Source: Antrihabitans stalagmiti (lineage in GTDB: Bacteria; Actinomycetota; Actinomycetes; Mycobacteriales; Mycobacteriaceae). From it: a stretch of DNA of 64,000 nt. The stretch lies in NCBI RefSeq assembly GCF_016482825.1, contig NZ_JAEMNV010000008.1, forward strand, positions 62,001 through 126,000, written 5' to 3'. The notes under the pieces were generated by a model. The model saw nothing but the letters and a program-made list of their open reading frames with translations. It was not told the origin of the DNA and did not search any database. The position numbers were made by a program, and so were the translations under genes. Below, piece by piece: positions 9,098 to 17,902 of this stretch; position 1 is the first letter of the stretch; each line of letters starts with the position of its first letter.

Positions 9098-9700
9098 CTA
9101 GTCCGACTTCAGGTTGTCCAGGACGACCTCGGCGACGGCCTTCATCGTGGTGCGCCGGTCCATCGCAGTCCGCTGGATCCACTTGAAGGCCTGCGGCTCC
9201 GACAGCCCCTGCGTCTTCATCAACACACCCTTGGCCCGTTCGACGAGCTTGCGGGTCTCGAGACGATCCGACAGATCGGCCACTTCGCGCTCGAGCGCAG
9301 TGATCTCCCAGAACCGGCTCGCTGCGAGTTCGATAGCCGGAACGAGGTCCGACTTCGAGAACGGTTTCACCAGATACGCCATTGCGCCCGCGTCACGAGC
9401 ACGCTCGACGAGATCGCGCTGGCTGAATGCGGTCAAGATCACCACGGGTGCAATTCGCTTGGTCGCGATTTCGGCCGCGGCATCGATCCCGTCGCGGCGC
9501 GGCATCTTCACATCCATGATCACGAGGTCGGGCTTGTGCTCGATCGTCAGATCGACAGCCTGCTGACCGTCGCCGGCCTCGCCGACAACCTCGTACCCCT
9601 CTTCGGACAACATCTCGACCAGGTCCATCCTGATCAGGGCCTCGTCCTCGGCCACGACCACTCGACGTGGTCCGGTTCCCCCTGCTGCAGGTGCGCTCAT
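9098..9700 (-). CDS. pdtaR: ANTAR-domain response regulator (PdtaR-like)
   Basis: 200 residues. A receiver domain (about 12-125) carries the acidic pocket AEDE, phospho-acceptor Asp63 (IMDVKMP), a conserved T (LTAFSQ) and K in LVKPFS. It is followed by a coiled linker and an ANTAR RNA-binding domain (about 137-197; RKLVERAKGVLM, LSEPQAFKWIQRTAMDRR). This is the architecture of mycobacterial PdtaR (Rv1626), which with sensor kinase PdtaS controls transcripts by antitermination; in M. tuberculosis the gene is also near polA. ATG at 9700 is chosen with AGGGG upstream; longer in-frame starts add an unconserved tail. No PdtaS gene is in the window. Confidence 0.92.
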   Translation of the reverse strand: MSAPAAGGTGPRRVVVAEDEALIRMDLVEMLSEEGYEVVGEAGDGQQAVDLTIEHKPDLVIMDVKMPRRDGIDAAAEIATKRIAPVVILTAFSQRDLVERARDAGAMAYLVKPFSKSDLVPAIELAASRFWEITALEREVADLSDRLETRKLVERAKGVLMKTQGLSEPQAFKWIQRTAMDRRTTMKAVAEVVLDNLKSD

Positions 9701-9829
9701 GAGCACTTGTCCCCTCTGATCGGCAAAACGGGCGACACCCGAGTTGAAACGCAAGGGTACCGGTGCGAGCGCGTCGAAGCCCATTCTCTAGAGTGGTGTC
9801 TCGCGCCGCTGCACCACCGGCGACGCAAC

Positions 9830-9903
9830 GCCCTCGTATCCCAATTGGCAGAGGAAACGGATTCAAAACCCGTCCAGTGTGAGTTCGAGTCTCACCGAGG
9901 GCA
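9830..9903 (+). tRNA. tRNA-Leu(CAA), short variable arm
   Basis: A 74-nt cloverleaf: acceptor GCCCTCG pairs with CGAGGGC (9896-9902), discriminator A9903; D-arm 9839-9855 with GG in the loop; anticodon loop TTCAAAA with CAA at 9864-9866; a 5-nt variable region; T-arm GTGAG/TTCGAGT/CTCAC. The CAA anticodon reads UUG leucine codons. Most tRNA-Leu are class II with a long variable arm, but this one has a class I-length arm. Actinobacteria are known to carry such short Leu-type tRNAs (recalled, not verified). The last anticodon-stem pair (A9861 with C9869) is mismatched. CCA is not encoded. Confidence 0.85.
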
Positions 9904-10023
9904 CTCAGCAACACCTCACGCACAGTGGGCCTAGGCGCCCAACATTCGTCGAAATATGCGGGATCCCGCCGAAATCATCGAATCTTGGTTGCTCAGGCCC
10001 ATTTCTTTGGGTATCCCGATCCC

Positions 10024-10423
10024 ATGACCCACACGTTCTCCGCAGATTCGGCCGCTCAGGCACCCGAAACCTGGTCGCTGGTTTCCGAGCCTGCCCGCTG
10101 GCCCGAGTGGGCGCCACATATCCGCGGTGCGTGGGGGCTCGGCTCCCCCGAGGTGCAGCAGGGACGCCGCGGCGCCGCTCGAGTCCTGTGGGTTGGTACC
10201 GATCCCGGCGGTCATCTCCGACAAGACGGAAGGTCGTTCGTGGACCTGGCAGGTCGGGCCGATGACACTGGCTCACGACGTGACGCCGCTGCCGACCGGG
10301 TCGAGAATCACGATGTCGATCTCAGCACCCGGCCCGCTGGAGACCGTGCTTGCTGCTACATACGGCCCAGTCGTCCAGTTGTTGGTTCGACGGCTGGCAA
10401 AGGTTGCCGAAGCTCAGCCTTGA
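10024..10423 (+). pseudogene. SRPBCC (START/Bet v1-like) family gene with a single-base frameshift
   Basis: The reading frame starts at ATG 10024 (MTHTFSADSAAQAPETWSLV, then ARWPEWAPHIRGAWGLG), a typical N-terminus of SRPBCC polyketide-cyclase-like proteins. At about 10186-10190 the frame must shift by one base to continue as GLVPIPAV, then TEGRSWTWQVGPM and a terminal helix ending at TGA 10421-10423. Removing one base from CTGTGGG restores a continuous ~132-residue protein. Either the gene is broken or there is a sequencing error. Its stop overlaps that of the convergent kinase gene by 10 nt. These proteins bind small hydrophobic ligands; no specific role can be assigned. Confidence 0.8.
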
Positions 10424-12153
10424 GCTTTCGCCAGTATCGCTGCGACGATGTCCTGCGACTTGTCTCCGACGTCGATGTCGCCGCATACGACGGCTTCGGC
10501 GACGACGTTCGACCACGCTCCCATGGTGTGCTGGCACGTGTAGCCGGCGAACTCGGCAGGGGGAACCGTCCGGTTCTGCACGATCGAACCGTCCTGGCTG
10601 ACAACGTCGGCCAGGGTCACGCTGGTCGTTCCGGTCTGGCCGGTGTAGTCGACGGGTCCCGACGCGCAGGCTTGCCATTGTTGTTTCGAGTTGTCGACGA
10701 TCTTGGTCGCTGCCGAGGCCGACGGCAGGAGCGCAACAGATTGGTCGACGACGTAGTACACGGAGCTGGATTCGGGTGTCTGCGAGACACTTTGCCGCAG
10801 CGCCGTGTAGCCGCTGCCGTCGTAGACCTTCTTTTCGAGCGGATAGATGGCGCCGACACATTCGGGACGGCTGAAGTCTGCCGACGCGTCCAGCAGCGTC
10901 GACGCCGTCTGCGGATCGTCCAGCGCCTGCCCGGTCAACGACGCGAGCTGCGGCTGATCGGCAAGCAGCGCTGCCACTTTCGACGGTTGCACAAGCGATG
11001 AATCGACCGCCGCTGCGGGACCGGCAGCACTCGAACTGCTTGCTGCGACAGTGTCACCCGAATCGGAGTTCGACGAACCCTGCGTGAGCACAACGCCGAC
11101 CGCAATCGCCACTGCGACAACGACTGCCGCAGCGGCGGCGAGGAGCCAGACTCGTCGACGCCCGGCGCCAGCGGCCGGGGCCGGACCTGTGTTCGGCGGT
11201 GGCGGTGGTAGCGACCCAGCTGGTGCTACGTAGGCCGGAACCGGCTGCCCCGCAGGCGGATTACCGCCGACGGGACCGATCATCGTCTCGTGGTCGGTCC
11301 GTGGCTGCGCCTCGACGGCGGCATTGAGCGCCTGCGCGAACTCGGAGCACGACCCGTAACGATCGTCGGGGTTCTTCGCCATGCCCTTGGAGATAACCGC
11401 ATCCAACGCAGCCAGATCGGGCCTGGTGTCACCCATTCGCGGCGGCGGCGACGATAGATGGTTGCTGATGATGACAGCCGCATTGGAGTTGTCGAAAGGT
11501 GGCTTGCCGGTGAGCAGATGGAAGGCGGTCGTCGCGAGGGCATACTGATCTGCTGCCCCGTCCATCGTCCGCCCCATCAACTGCTCGGGCGCGGCATAGG
11601 AGATCGACCCGACCGTCATGTTGGTTGCAGTCAGACCGTTGGCATCGTCGATTCGTCGAGCAATACCGAAGTCGGACAGTAGCGTTCGACGTCGTTTCGA
11701 TTCCGGGTCGGAATCGCTGAGCAAGATGTTGGCAGGCTTCACATCGCGGTGCAGAAGACCTCGCTCGTGCGCATGATCGAGCGCATCGGCGACGGCGCTG
11801 ACGATCTCAGCACCGAAACGTGTCGGTACGCCGGCCGGAAAGCGCGTTCGCAGCAGGACGGCGGCGTCGGTCCCCTCGACGTAGTCCATCGTGATCCACA
11901 GCTGACCTTCGAACTCGCCACGATCGTGCACGGCAACGATGTGCGGATGCCACATCGAGGCAGCCAGATCCGCTTCGCGGATGAAGCGCTGGCGGTACTC
12001 GGAATCGGCCGTGAGCGTGGACGGCAAGATCTTCAAAGCTTCGCGGCGCGGCAGCCTGGGATGTTCCACCAAATAGACTTCGCCCATCCCGCCCGCGCCC
12101 AACTGACGCACGATCGTGAAACCTGCGAATTCGGAACCGGGAGCCAGCGGCAT
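10414..12153 (-). CDS. PknH-like receptor Ser/Thr protein kinase
   Basis: 579 residues. Kinase domain about 10-280 with GAGGMG loop, Lys41, HRDVKPAN (Asp137), DFG (Asp161) and APEQ; a Pro-rich juxtamembrane segment (about 295-330); one membrane helix (about 335-357); and an extracellular domain (about 375-579) with Cys and Trp spacing like the PknH sensor domain ([38 protein letters not shown]). This class phosphorylates FHA proteins and regulators of envelope functions in mycobacteria. No ribosome site is obvious before the ATG. The FHA-redox gene diverges from it 170 bp away, which suggests a kinase-substrate pair (inference). Confidence 0.92.
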   Translation of the reverse strand: MPLAPGSEFAGFTIVRQLGAGGMGEVYLVEHPRLPRREALKILPSTLTADSEYRQRFIREADLAASMWHPHIVAVHDRGEFEGQLWITMDYVEGTDAAVLLRTRFPAGVPTRFGAEIVSAVADALDHAHERGLLHRDVKPANILLSDSDPESKRRRTLLSDFGIARRIDDANGLTATNMTVGSISYAAPEQLMGRTMDGAADQYALATTAFHLLTGKPPFDNSNAAVIISNHLSSPPPRMGDTRPDLAALDAVISKGMAKNPDDRYGSCSEFAQALNAAVEAQPRTDHETMIGPVGGNPPAGQPVPAYVAPAGSLPPPPPNTGPAPAAGAGRRRVWLLAAAAAVVVAVAIAVGVVLTQGSSNSDSGDTVAASSSSAAGPAAAVDSSLVQPSKVAALLADQPQLASLTGQALDDPQTASTLLDASADFSRPECVGAIYPLEKKVYDGSGYTALRQSVSQTPESSSVYYVVDQSVALLPSASAATKIVDNSKQQWQACASGPVDYTGQTGTTSVTLADVVSQDGSIVQNRTVPPAEFAGYTCQHTMGAWSNVVAEAVVCGDIDVGDKSQDIVAAILAKAQG

Positions 12154-12252
12154 GCGCGAAAGTGTACAACCAAGGTCGGGTGCGGACCGCTGATCACAGG
12201 GACTTTCCGCGTCCGCCCGCGCTCCCGGAATGTCCGAATCCCTATCCCACTG

Positions 12253-12295
12253 TTAGCGCGCCCGAATGGTCTTCTCACGCGTACGATTAGCGCGC
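12253..12295. promoter_or_regulatory. Direct repeat upstream of the FHA-redox gene
   Basis: The 9-mer TTAGCGCGC occurs at 12253-12261 and again at 12287-12295, 34 bp start to start, with ACGCGT between them. It lies in the 170-bp divergent region between the PknH-like kinase and the FHA-redox gene, close to the latter's start at 12324. It may be a regulator-binding pair or part of the promoter; nothing else supports a specific regulator. Confidence 0.35.
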
Positions 12296-12323
12296 ATTCC
12301 GGCATGAGAGAGCGAGCGCTGCC

Positions 12324-15300
12324 ATGGACCCGAACCAGGTTGTCATCGAAATTCGGGAGTGGGGGCGGCGTCCTCGCCGGGTGGCATCGAGCGGGTCACT
12401 CACGTTCGGCCGCGACTGCGCCGGTGAGAATCTTGCCGATACCGAGGTGTCGCGCGAGCACCTGCGGATAGTGCCGAGCCCGACCGCGTTGTCCGTCGTC
12501 GATCTCGGTAGCCGCAACGGAACCACACTCAACGGAGTGCGGATGTCCGGACGTGCCGAACTCGCGGCGGGTGATGTTCTGCGCCTTGGCCGTACCGAAC
12601 TGATCGTCGTATCGGTCCCGGCGTCGCGCGGAGCCGAACCGGCCGGAGCGCCCGCTTCCGATCACGACTCGACCCGGCTCGGGGTCATGGTCGCCGCTCC
12701 CCCGCCGCCACGAGCCGACGTCGTCCCGTCCCGCAGAATCGTCCTCGCCGAACGTGTGCTCGGCATCGACCCGACCGGCGAGCGGGAACTGTTCCCCGCC
12801 TACACCGATCTGCCCAAGAGAATTCCGCTGCCCGTGTGGCAAGCGCTTCGAGTGGTCAGCATCGGGAGCTTCCTCACGGTGATCGTGTTGCTGTTCGTGC
12901 GTCCCGCGGCCGGCCTTTTTCTGTTCTTCGGCGTGATCGTTCCGGTACTCCCCGCGCTGTTTCTCGTCGCACCCGGGTTGTGGCGCAACATCTGTCCACT
13001 TGCGGCGACGAACCAGATCCCGCGTGTATTCGGCTTCACGCGAGCGTTGAATCCACCGGATTGGCTACGAAATCGTGGCTATCTCGTCGCGATGGCGTTG
13101 TTCTTCGGCATCGCCGGTTCCCGGCTCGCGGGTCTCGATCAGAGCGGCGCCGCGACCGGGGTCGTGCTCGTCTTGGTCGCGACGGTCGCGTTCACCGGTG
13201 GACTTGTCTTCAAAGGCAAGAGTGGGTGGTGCAGCAGCATCTGCCCGCTGTTTCCGCTGCAGCGTGCCTACGCGCAGACGCCCTACATCACCGTCCCGAA
13301 CAGTCACTGTCCGTCGTGCGTCGGCTGCGCAAAGAACTGCTACGACTTCAAACCGCGCGCCGCGTACCAGGCGGACCTGGTCGACGACGACCGCGGCTGG
13401 ACTTCACAGCGCAAGCTTTTCGTCGCGGCGCTGCCCGGCTTCATCCTCGGATTCTTCACCGCCGTAGGCCAACCCGATATCGCTGCGTTGGAGCGGTACG
13501 GTCTGCTGGCGCTGTTCGTCCTCGTCAGTGTCGGGTCGTACTTCGCGATCGAAGCCGTGTCCCCATTGAGCCCGGCGATGGTGGCGGTCTCCTACGCGGC
13601 AGCGGCGCTCAACATCTTCTACTGGTTCGGCGGACCCGTGGTTGTGAGCTCGCTCGCCGAGATCACCGGCATCGAAATTCCTTGGCTGCGTTGGCTGATC
13701 AGCGCTGCGGTGGCGGTGGTGACCCTTGTGTGGATCGCTCGCACCAGGGTCAGCGAACTGCAGTTCGCGTGGGTGTCCGGTACCCGAAAGGACCCCGTTC
13801 GACTACTGCCACTCGAACCCGTCGCGGCAGCTTCTACGGAGGCGACCGCGCGAGTTCAGTTCGGCAGCAACGGCGTTCCGGTCGCGGCCGAGTCGGGAAC
13901 GAGCTTGCTGGAGATCGCCGAGAAGAACAAGCAGCCGATCGAGGCGGGATGCCGGATGGGTGTCTGCGGAGCAGACCCTGTCGCCGTCCTGGACGGTATG
14001 TCGTGTCTGTCGGCGCCCGAGCAGGACGAGCAGAACACACTGCGGCGTCTCGGCCTTGCGAAAAATACTCGGATGGCGTGTTGCGCACGGATCTCGTCCG
14101 GGACGGTCACGATGTCGCTCACCCCGGAACCAGGTGACGGATCAGGCGACAAGCCAACACGATTCGACCGATCGATCGTCAGTGTCGTCATCGTCGGTGG
14201 CGGTATCGCCGCTGTCACCGCAGCCGATTTCGTTCGGCGCGGACACCCCGACTGCGAGATCCACCTCGTCGGCCAGGAATCGCACGCCCTCTACAACCGC
14301 ATGGGAATCTCGCGGCTCGTCTACGGTCGGTCTGCAATGCAGGGCCTCTACCTGCTTCCCGAACAGTGGTACGACGAACACAGCGTCCACGCGTGGCTGA
14401 ACACGATGGCGAGACGCATCGATGTTCAGGCTCAGCGCGTTCTGCTCGGCACCGGCGAGTCCCTGCCGTACGACCGCTTGATCCTGGCGATGGGGTCGAG
14501 CGCGACCATTCCGCCGACCCCGGGAATCGACCGCGAAGGCAGCTTCGTACTTCGCGAAGCGGGCGACGCGATGGGCATTCGTTCCTACGTGCAGCGCAAC
14601 GGTTGCCGGTCGGCTGTCGTCGCCGGCGGTGGACTGCTCGGACTCGAAGCTGCGTACTCGCTGCACTTGCTCGGTTTGCAGGTGACGGTGCTGGAACGCG
14701 GCGATCGTTTGCTCAGCCGTCAGATCGACCCACGCTGCTCGGAAGTCGTTGCGCAGCATTTCAAGAATCAGGGAATCGAGTTGCTGACCCGTGCGGAGAC
14801 AGTTCGGGTGGAGGGCAACCCAAGTGTCACTGCGGCGATCCTGAAAGACGGTCGGGAACTGCCCTGCGACGTATTTCTGACGGCCGTCGGCGTCCGCCCC
14901 AACGTGGGCCTCGCCCGCGATGCGGGGATTCCGGTCGGCAAGGGTGTGCTTGTGGACGACCGCATGCGTACCCGTACGCGCTGGGTGTACGCGGCAGGAG
15001 ACGTCGCCGAACACAACGGCCAGGTATGGGGTCTGTGGCCGGTCGCCGTAGAGCAAGCCGAAGCTGCTGCTGTGAACGCACTCGGCGGCGAGATGACTCT
15101 GACCGCCGAAACGCCTGCGACGATCCTCAAAGGTGTAGACCTCGAGTTGTTCTCGATCGGCAAGGTGACGCCTGCCGCAACCGACGACGTCATCGTCATC
15201 GACCGCCCGGCCCGCATGTCCTATCGGCGCCTTGTGCTTGCGCACGGTCGGGTAGTCGGCGCAACAGTTCTCGGCCACCATCCAGCCGATGTCACAGCGG

Positions 15301-15413
15301 CACAGAAGGCGGTCAAGGGACGTTTCCAGGTCGACCCAAGCGCGCTGAATGCCTTGCGCGCCGGAGATTGGAGCGGGCTGGCAAACGAAAAGTCAGCTCG
15401 CGCCACCCGCTAG
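12324..15413 (+). CDS. FHA domain, membrane 4Fe-4S module, [2Fe-2S]-like domain and FAD/NAD(P) oxidoreductase fusion
   Basis: 1029 residues. Order: FHA domain about 20-100 with Gly29-Arg30, Ser43-Arg-x-His46 and Asn65-Gly66, the phosphothreonine-binding set; membrane segments from about 172 with cysteines at 224, 303 and 307; a CxxCxxCxxxC cluster motif at 329-339; further helices about 365-472; a ferredoxin-like segment with Cys543 and Cys548, Cys561 and Cys586-587, where the usual third ligand position is Asp551; then a pyridine-nucleotide-disulfide-type oxidoreductase with GGG at 625-627 (FAD), GGG at 768-770 (NAD(P)) and AAGD at 890-893. This reads as an electron path NAD(P)H to FAD to FeS to membrane (inference). 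Phosphorylation-dependent binding through the FHA domain is likely. The 3' end overlaps the next gene by 21 nt. Confidence 0.88.
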   Translation: MDPNQVVIEIREWGRRPRRVASSGSLTFGRDCAGENLADTEVSREHLRIVPSPTALSVVDLGSRNGTTLNGVRMSGRAELAAGDVLRLGRTELIVVSVPASRGAEPAGAPASDHDSTRLGVMVAAPPPPRADVVPSRRIVLAERVLGIDPTGERELFPAYTDLPKRIPLPVWQALRVVSIGSFLTVIVLLFVRPAAGLFLFFGVIVPVLPALFLVAPGLWRNICPLAATNQIPRVFGFTRALNPPDWLRNRGYLVAMALFFGIAGSRLAGLDQSGAATGVVLVLVATVAFTGGLVFKGKSGWCSSICPLFPLQRAYAQTPYITVPNSHCPSCVGCAKNCYDFKPRAAYQADLVDDDRGWTSQRKLFVAALPGFILGFFTAVGQPDIAALERYGLLALFVLVSVGSYFAIEAVSPLSPAMVAVSYAAAALNIFYWFGGPVVVSSLAEITGIEIPWLRWLISAAVAVVTLVWIARTRVSELQFAWVSGTRKDPVRLLPLEPVAAASTEATARVQFGSNGVPVAAESGTSLLEIAEKNKQPIEAGCRMGVCGADPVAVLDGMSCLSAPEQDEQNTLRRLGLAKNTRMACCARISSGTVTMSLTPEPGDGSGDKPTRFDRSIVSVVIVGGGIAAVTAADFVRRGHPDCEIHLVGQESHALYNRMGISRLVYGRSAMQGLYLLPEQWYDEHSVHAWLNTMARRIDVQAQRVLLGTGESLPYDRLILAMGSSATIPPTPGIDREGSFVLREAGDAMGIRSYVQRNGCRSAVVAGGGLLGLEAAYSLHLLGLQVTVLERGDRLLSRQIDPRCSEVVAQHFKNQGIELLTRAETVRVEGNPSVTAAILKDGRELPCDVFLTAVGVRPNVGLARDAGIPVGKGVLVDDRMRTRTRWVYAAGDVAEHNGQVWGLWPVAVEQAEAAAVNALGGEMTLTAETPATILKGVDLELFSIGKVTPAATDDVIVIDRPARMSYRRLVLAHGRVVGATVLGHHPADVTAAQKAVKGRFQVDPSALNALRAGDWSGLANEKSARATR

Positions 15414-16316
15414 GTGTGTCACGGTCCATTCGCCGATCCGTAAGGTCCAGCCCGGGTCGAGTCGCGCAGGGGTTTCGCCGACCTGGGTCCAGTCCTCGGC
15501 TCCGGGTGCTGCGATGAAAGTTCCTGCGGGAGTGAGGGCGTCGCGCACGAAGACGTCGCCGCGTTCCACTGTGATGTAGGCGTGCACGCGCGAGATGTAC
15601 GGGTCGTATTCGACGACGATCGGCGACGCCGTTGCGTTGGCGACGGCCTCGTCCGACAGTGGTGCACGTCCGATGACGTACGGGCGGTCCAACGGATAGA
15701 CGGCGCCGTCTTTCGTCGACAGCACACTGATCACCGGCGTGGCAGCGGCAGTTTCCTGCGGTGACCGGAACCCCGGCGTATTGCTTGCGCCGGCAGGAAT
15801 ACGCACTGTCGCAACAGTTTCCATATGGCGCGGCGGTTCGGTCGGCAGAGTCGCTCGAACGATCGCGAACCCGCCGCCGGGCACGATTCCTGCCTGCAGA
15901 TCGGTATGCGGTCGGGGGTACGGCGTCGACCGGTCTGCGGTACGGAGGCCGATTGTCGTCGCGTGGTCGGGCACAGCTTCGACAACGAAGCGCGGACCGT
16001 CGTTGCCAACCAGGCTGCGTCCGCCGTCGTTGGTTCGGATATCGGCTGCGACAACGCCTTTGAGCAGAACGATCGCGCCGTCTGCGGTCGGCGCGACGAC
16101 GCCGAATGCGACTCCGCGAGCTGCTCCGAACGCGACCGGAGCAAGCCGATCGGGCAAACCTGCGCCGGGGTACTGAGTGCGGGCGGCGGAATCCACAGCC
16201 CCAAGCAACTGCGCAACGGCTTCGTCGGCGCCGATGGCAAACAACACCACATCGCCGAACCGCGCGATCAAGCCGCTACCGTCGGAAATTCCAACTGTGA
16301 ATGGTCGTTGCTGCAC
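15393..16316 (-). CDS. FHA domain protein of unknown N-terminal fold
   Basis: 307 residues, soluble. The C-terminal ~105 residues form an FHA domain (Gly216-Arg217 in YVIGRAPL, Ser242-Arg-x-His245 in YISRVHAYI). The second-loop Asn-Gly is replaced by Pro-Ala (ALTPAGTFI), so phosphothreonine binding may be weaker. Residues 1-190 are not recognised; they hold a regular alpha/beta pattern (GDVVLFAIGADEAVAQLLGAV, FVVEAVPDHATTIGL) reminiscent of a regulatory or phosphatase-like fold, but no metal-binding motif is visible. Start GTG with GAAGGGCGG upstream. It converges on and overlaps the FHA-redox gene; together with the PknH-like kinase it makes a three-gene phospho-signalling group. Confidence 0.8.
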   Translation of the reverse strand: MQQRPFTVGISDGSGLIARFGDVVLFAIGADEAVAQLLGAVDSAARTQYPGAGLPDRLAPVAFGAARGVAFGVVAPTADGAIVLLKGVVAADIRTNDGGRSLVGNDGPRFVVEAVPDHATTIGLRTADRSTPYPRPHTDLQAGIVPGGGFAIVRATLPTEPPRHMETVATVRIPAGASNTPGFRSPQETAAATPVISVLSTKDGAVYPLDRPYVIGRAPLSDEAVANATASPIVVEYDPYISRVHAYITVERGDVFVRDALTPAGTFIAAPGAEDWTQVGETPARLDPGWTLRIGEWTVTHLAGGAS

Positions 16317-16366
16317 CGACGGCCGCCCTTCGTTGACTCGCGCTGATCATAATCCGCGCAGCCGAG

Positions 16367-16831
16367 TCACCGTGGTGGACGTTGCCGACATTCCTCGTAA
16401 GTCGCGCCGGAGCGGAAGCAATCGTAGAAACCACTTTGTATGTCACCGGATGTCGGCGGCTCGCCGCACAACACACCGCACCTCAGATAGTTGGGTGCGA
16501 TCGAGCCGTCCGGGAAACGGCACACATCGGTACAGGTGTAGCCGCGCGCATTCGGATCGATGGGCATCAGATCAGGTGTGTACGCCCAGACCCAAGCATC
16601 AGTGCGGGAGACCCTGGTGCAATAGACGGTTCTCCCGTCTGCGGTGTGCGCGACGGCGCCGTGGTCTTGGCAGTAGTTGTTCAAATTGACAAGCGAACCC
16701 GGCGGACCCGCAGCGCCAGACCCGCTGTCAGGCGCTGCACCCGCTGGTGCCGCAATCGCAAGGCATGCGCACACTGACAGAACAGCTATGAACAATCGCC
16801 GCACGATGTGCGAACGTCTTGGTGCTGGCAT
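16367..16831 (-). CDS. Secreted Cys-rich protein of unknown function
   Basis: 154 residues. A classic signal peptide (RRLFIAVLSVCACLAIAAPAGA, cleavage after Ala-Gly-Ala) precedes a small mature domain with many cysteines and aromatic residues (NNYCQDHGAVA, VYCTRV, YTCTDVCRFPDG, RCGVLCGEPP, FYDCFRSGATYEEC), likely disulfide-bonded outside the cell. ATG 16831 is chosen because AGGGGG precedes it by about 8 nt; a longer form has no signal. It resembles small secreted proteins found in Rhodococcus and Nocardia, without a known role. Confidence 0.75.
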   Translation of the reverse strand: MPAPRRSHIVRRLFIAVLSVCACLAIAAPAGAAPDSGSGAAGPPGSLVNLNNYCQDHGAVAHTADGRTVYCTRVSRTDAWVWAYTPDLMPIDPNARGYTCTDVCRFPDGSIAPNYLRCGVLCGEPPTSGDIQSGFYDCFRSGATYEECRQRPPR

Positions 16832-16903
16832 GGACGAACCCCCTACCGAACGAGTCCCCAACCCGATGGTTCGAGAGTAGCCCGACTGCCGAGTATTCAG
16901 TAC

Positions 16904-17899
16904 CTACTCCGCTTTTGCGGCGGCCCGCAATTTCTCCAAGAGCGGACCCGCCACTTCGTCGAGAAATGCCTCCTGCGACTCGTCGCCGATCTGCACGAGT
17001 GCGATGTCGCTGAAACCGGCTTCCCAGTAGGGTCTGACCGACTCGACGATGGCGTCGAGGTCGGGGCCGCAGGCAATGCTGTCCGCGACGTCTTCGGGTC
17101 GTACGAATTGTGTTGCGGCGGAGAAGCCCGCGGTTGTGGGGAGATCGGCGTTGACGCTCCAACCTCCGGCGAACCAGCGGAACTGATCGTGGGCTCGGTC
17201 GATTGCCTTCTGCTGGTCGGGATCCCAGCAAATCGGAATCTGGCCGATGACCCGCGATTCGGACGGCGATCCGGCCGCCATGTTGCGTACATGGCGCCAA
17301 CCGTTGACCAGAACCTTCTCCGGCGCGACCGCAATCATGTGGTCGGCGATGGAGGCGAACTTCTCGATCGACTTGTCTCCCGACACCGCGACGGCGATCG
17401 GCAAGGGCATGTCCGGCAGGTCCCACAGCCGGGCCGAGTCGACGCGATAGTGCTCGCCCTGCCATTCGACAAGTCCGCCGGCGAGTAACTCGCGAATTAT
17501 CTGGATCGACTCGACGAGCATGTCCTGCCGTTTGTCGACACCGGGCCAGCCCGCACCGACAACGTGTTCGTTGAGATTCTCGCCGCTACCCAGCCCGAGA
17601 GTAAATCGGCCATCGCTGAGAATCTGTAGCGTCGCTGCCTTTTGGGCGACCACCGCTGGGTGATAGCGCATCGTCGGGCACGTCACGTAGGTCATCAACT
17701 CGATGTTTTCGGTCGCTTGCGCGACGGCACCGAGAACCGTCCACGCGTAAGGCGAATGCCCCTGCGAGGTAAGCCACGGCGAATAGTGATCGCTACTCAC
17801 CGCGAAGTCGAAACCGACTTTCTCTGCGCCGACCGCGTAAGTGACCAGTTGTTTCGGACCACTCTGTTCGGTCATGAGCGTGTAGCCGAATCCGGTCAT
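16904..17899 (-). CDS. LLM-class F420-dependent oxidoreductase
   Basis: 331 residues, luciferase-like monooxygenase fold. Features of the F420-dependent glucose-6-phosphate dehydrogenase-like subfamily are visible: FGYTLMTEQSGP start, SSDHYSPW, TCPTMRYHPAVVAQKAATL and LGLGSGENLNEHVVG (cofactor binding). It probably reduces or oxidises a small molecule with coenzyme F420; substrate unknown. It begins 3 bp after the catalase stop on the same strand, so the two are likely cotranscribed, suggesting an oxidative-stress or detoxification setting. Confidence 0.9.
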   Translation of the reverse strand: MTGFGYTLMTEQSGPKQLVTYAVGAEKVGFDFAVSSDHYSPWLTSQGHSPYAWTVLGAVAQATENIELMTYVTCPTMRYHPAVVAQKAATLQILSDGRFTLGLGSGENLNEHVVGAGWPGVDKRQDMLVESIQIIRELLAGGLVEWQGEHYRVDSARLWDLPDMPLPIAVAVSGDKSIEKFASIADHMIAVAPEKVLVNGWRHVRNMAAGSPSESRVIGQIPICWDPDQQKAIDRAHDQFRWFAGGWSVNADLPTTAGFSAATQFVRPEDVADSIACGPDLDAIVESVRPYWEAGFSDIALVQIGDESQEAFLDEVAGPLLEKLRAAAKAE

Positions 17900-17902
17900 G
17901 TG

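Noticed and set aside
9925-11001. A 358-codon plus-strand frame across the SRPBCC gene and the kinase tail
   Set aside because: Only its early part (from 10024) is real SRPBCC sequence; after the frameshift it runs antisense to the kinase.
14142-15281. A 379-codon minus-strand frame opposite the FHA-redox gene
   Set aside because: The plus strand carries clear FAD/NAD(P) motifs throughout; the opposite frame has shadow-like composition.
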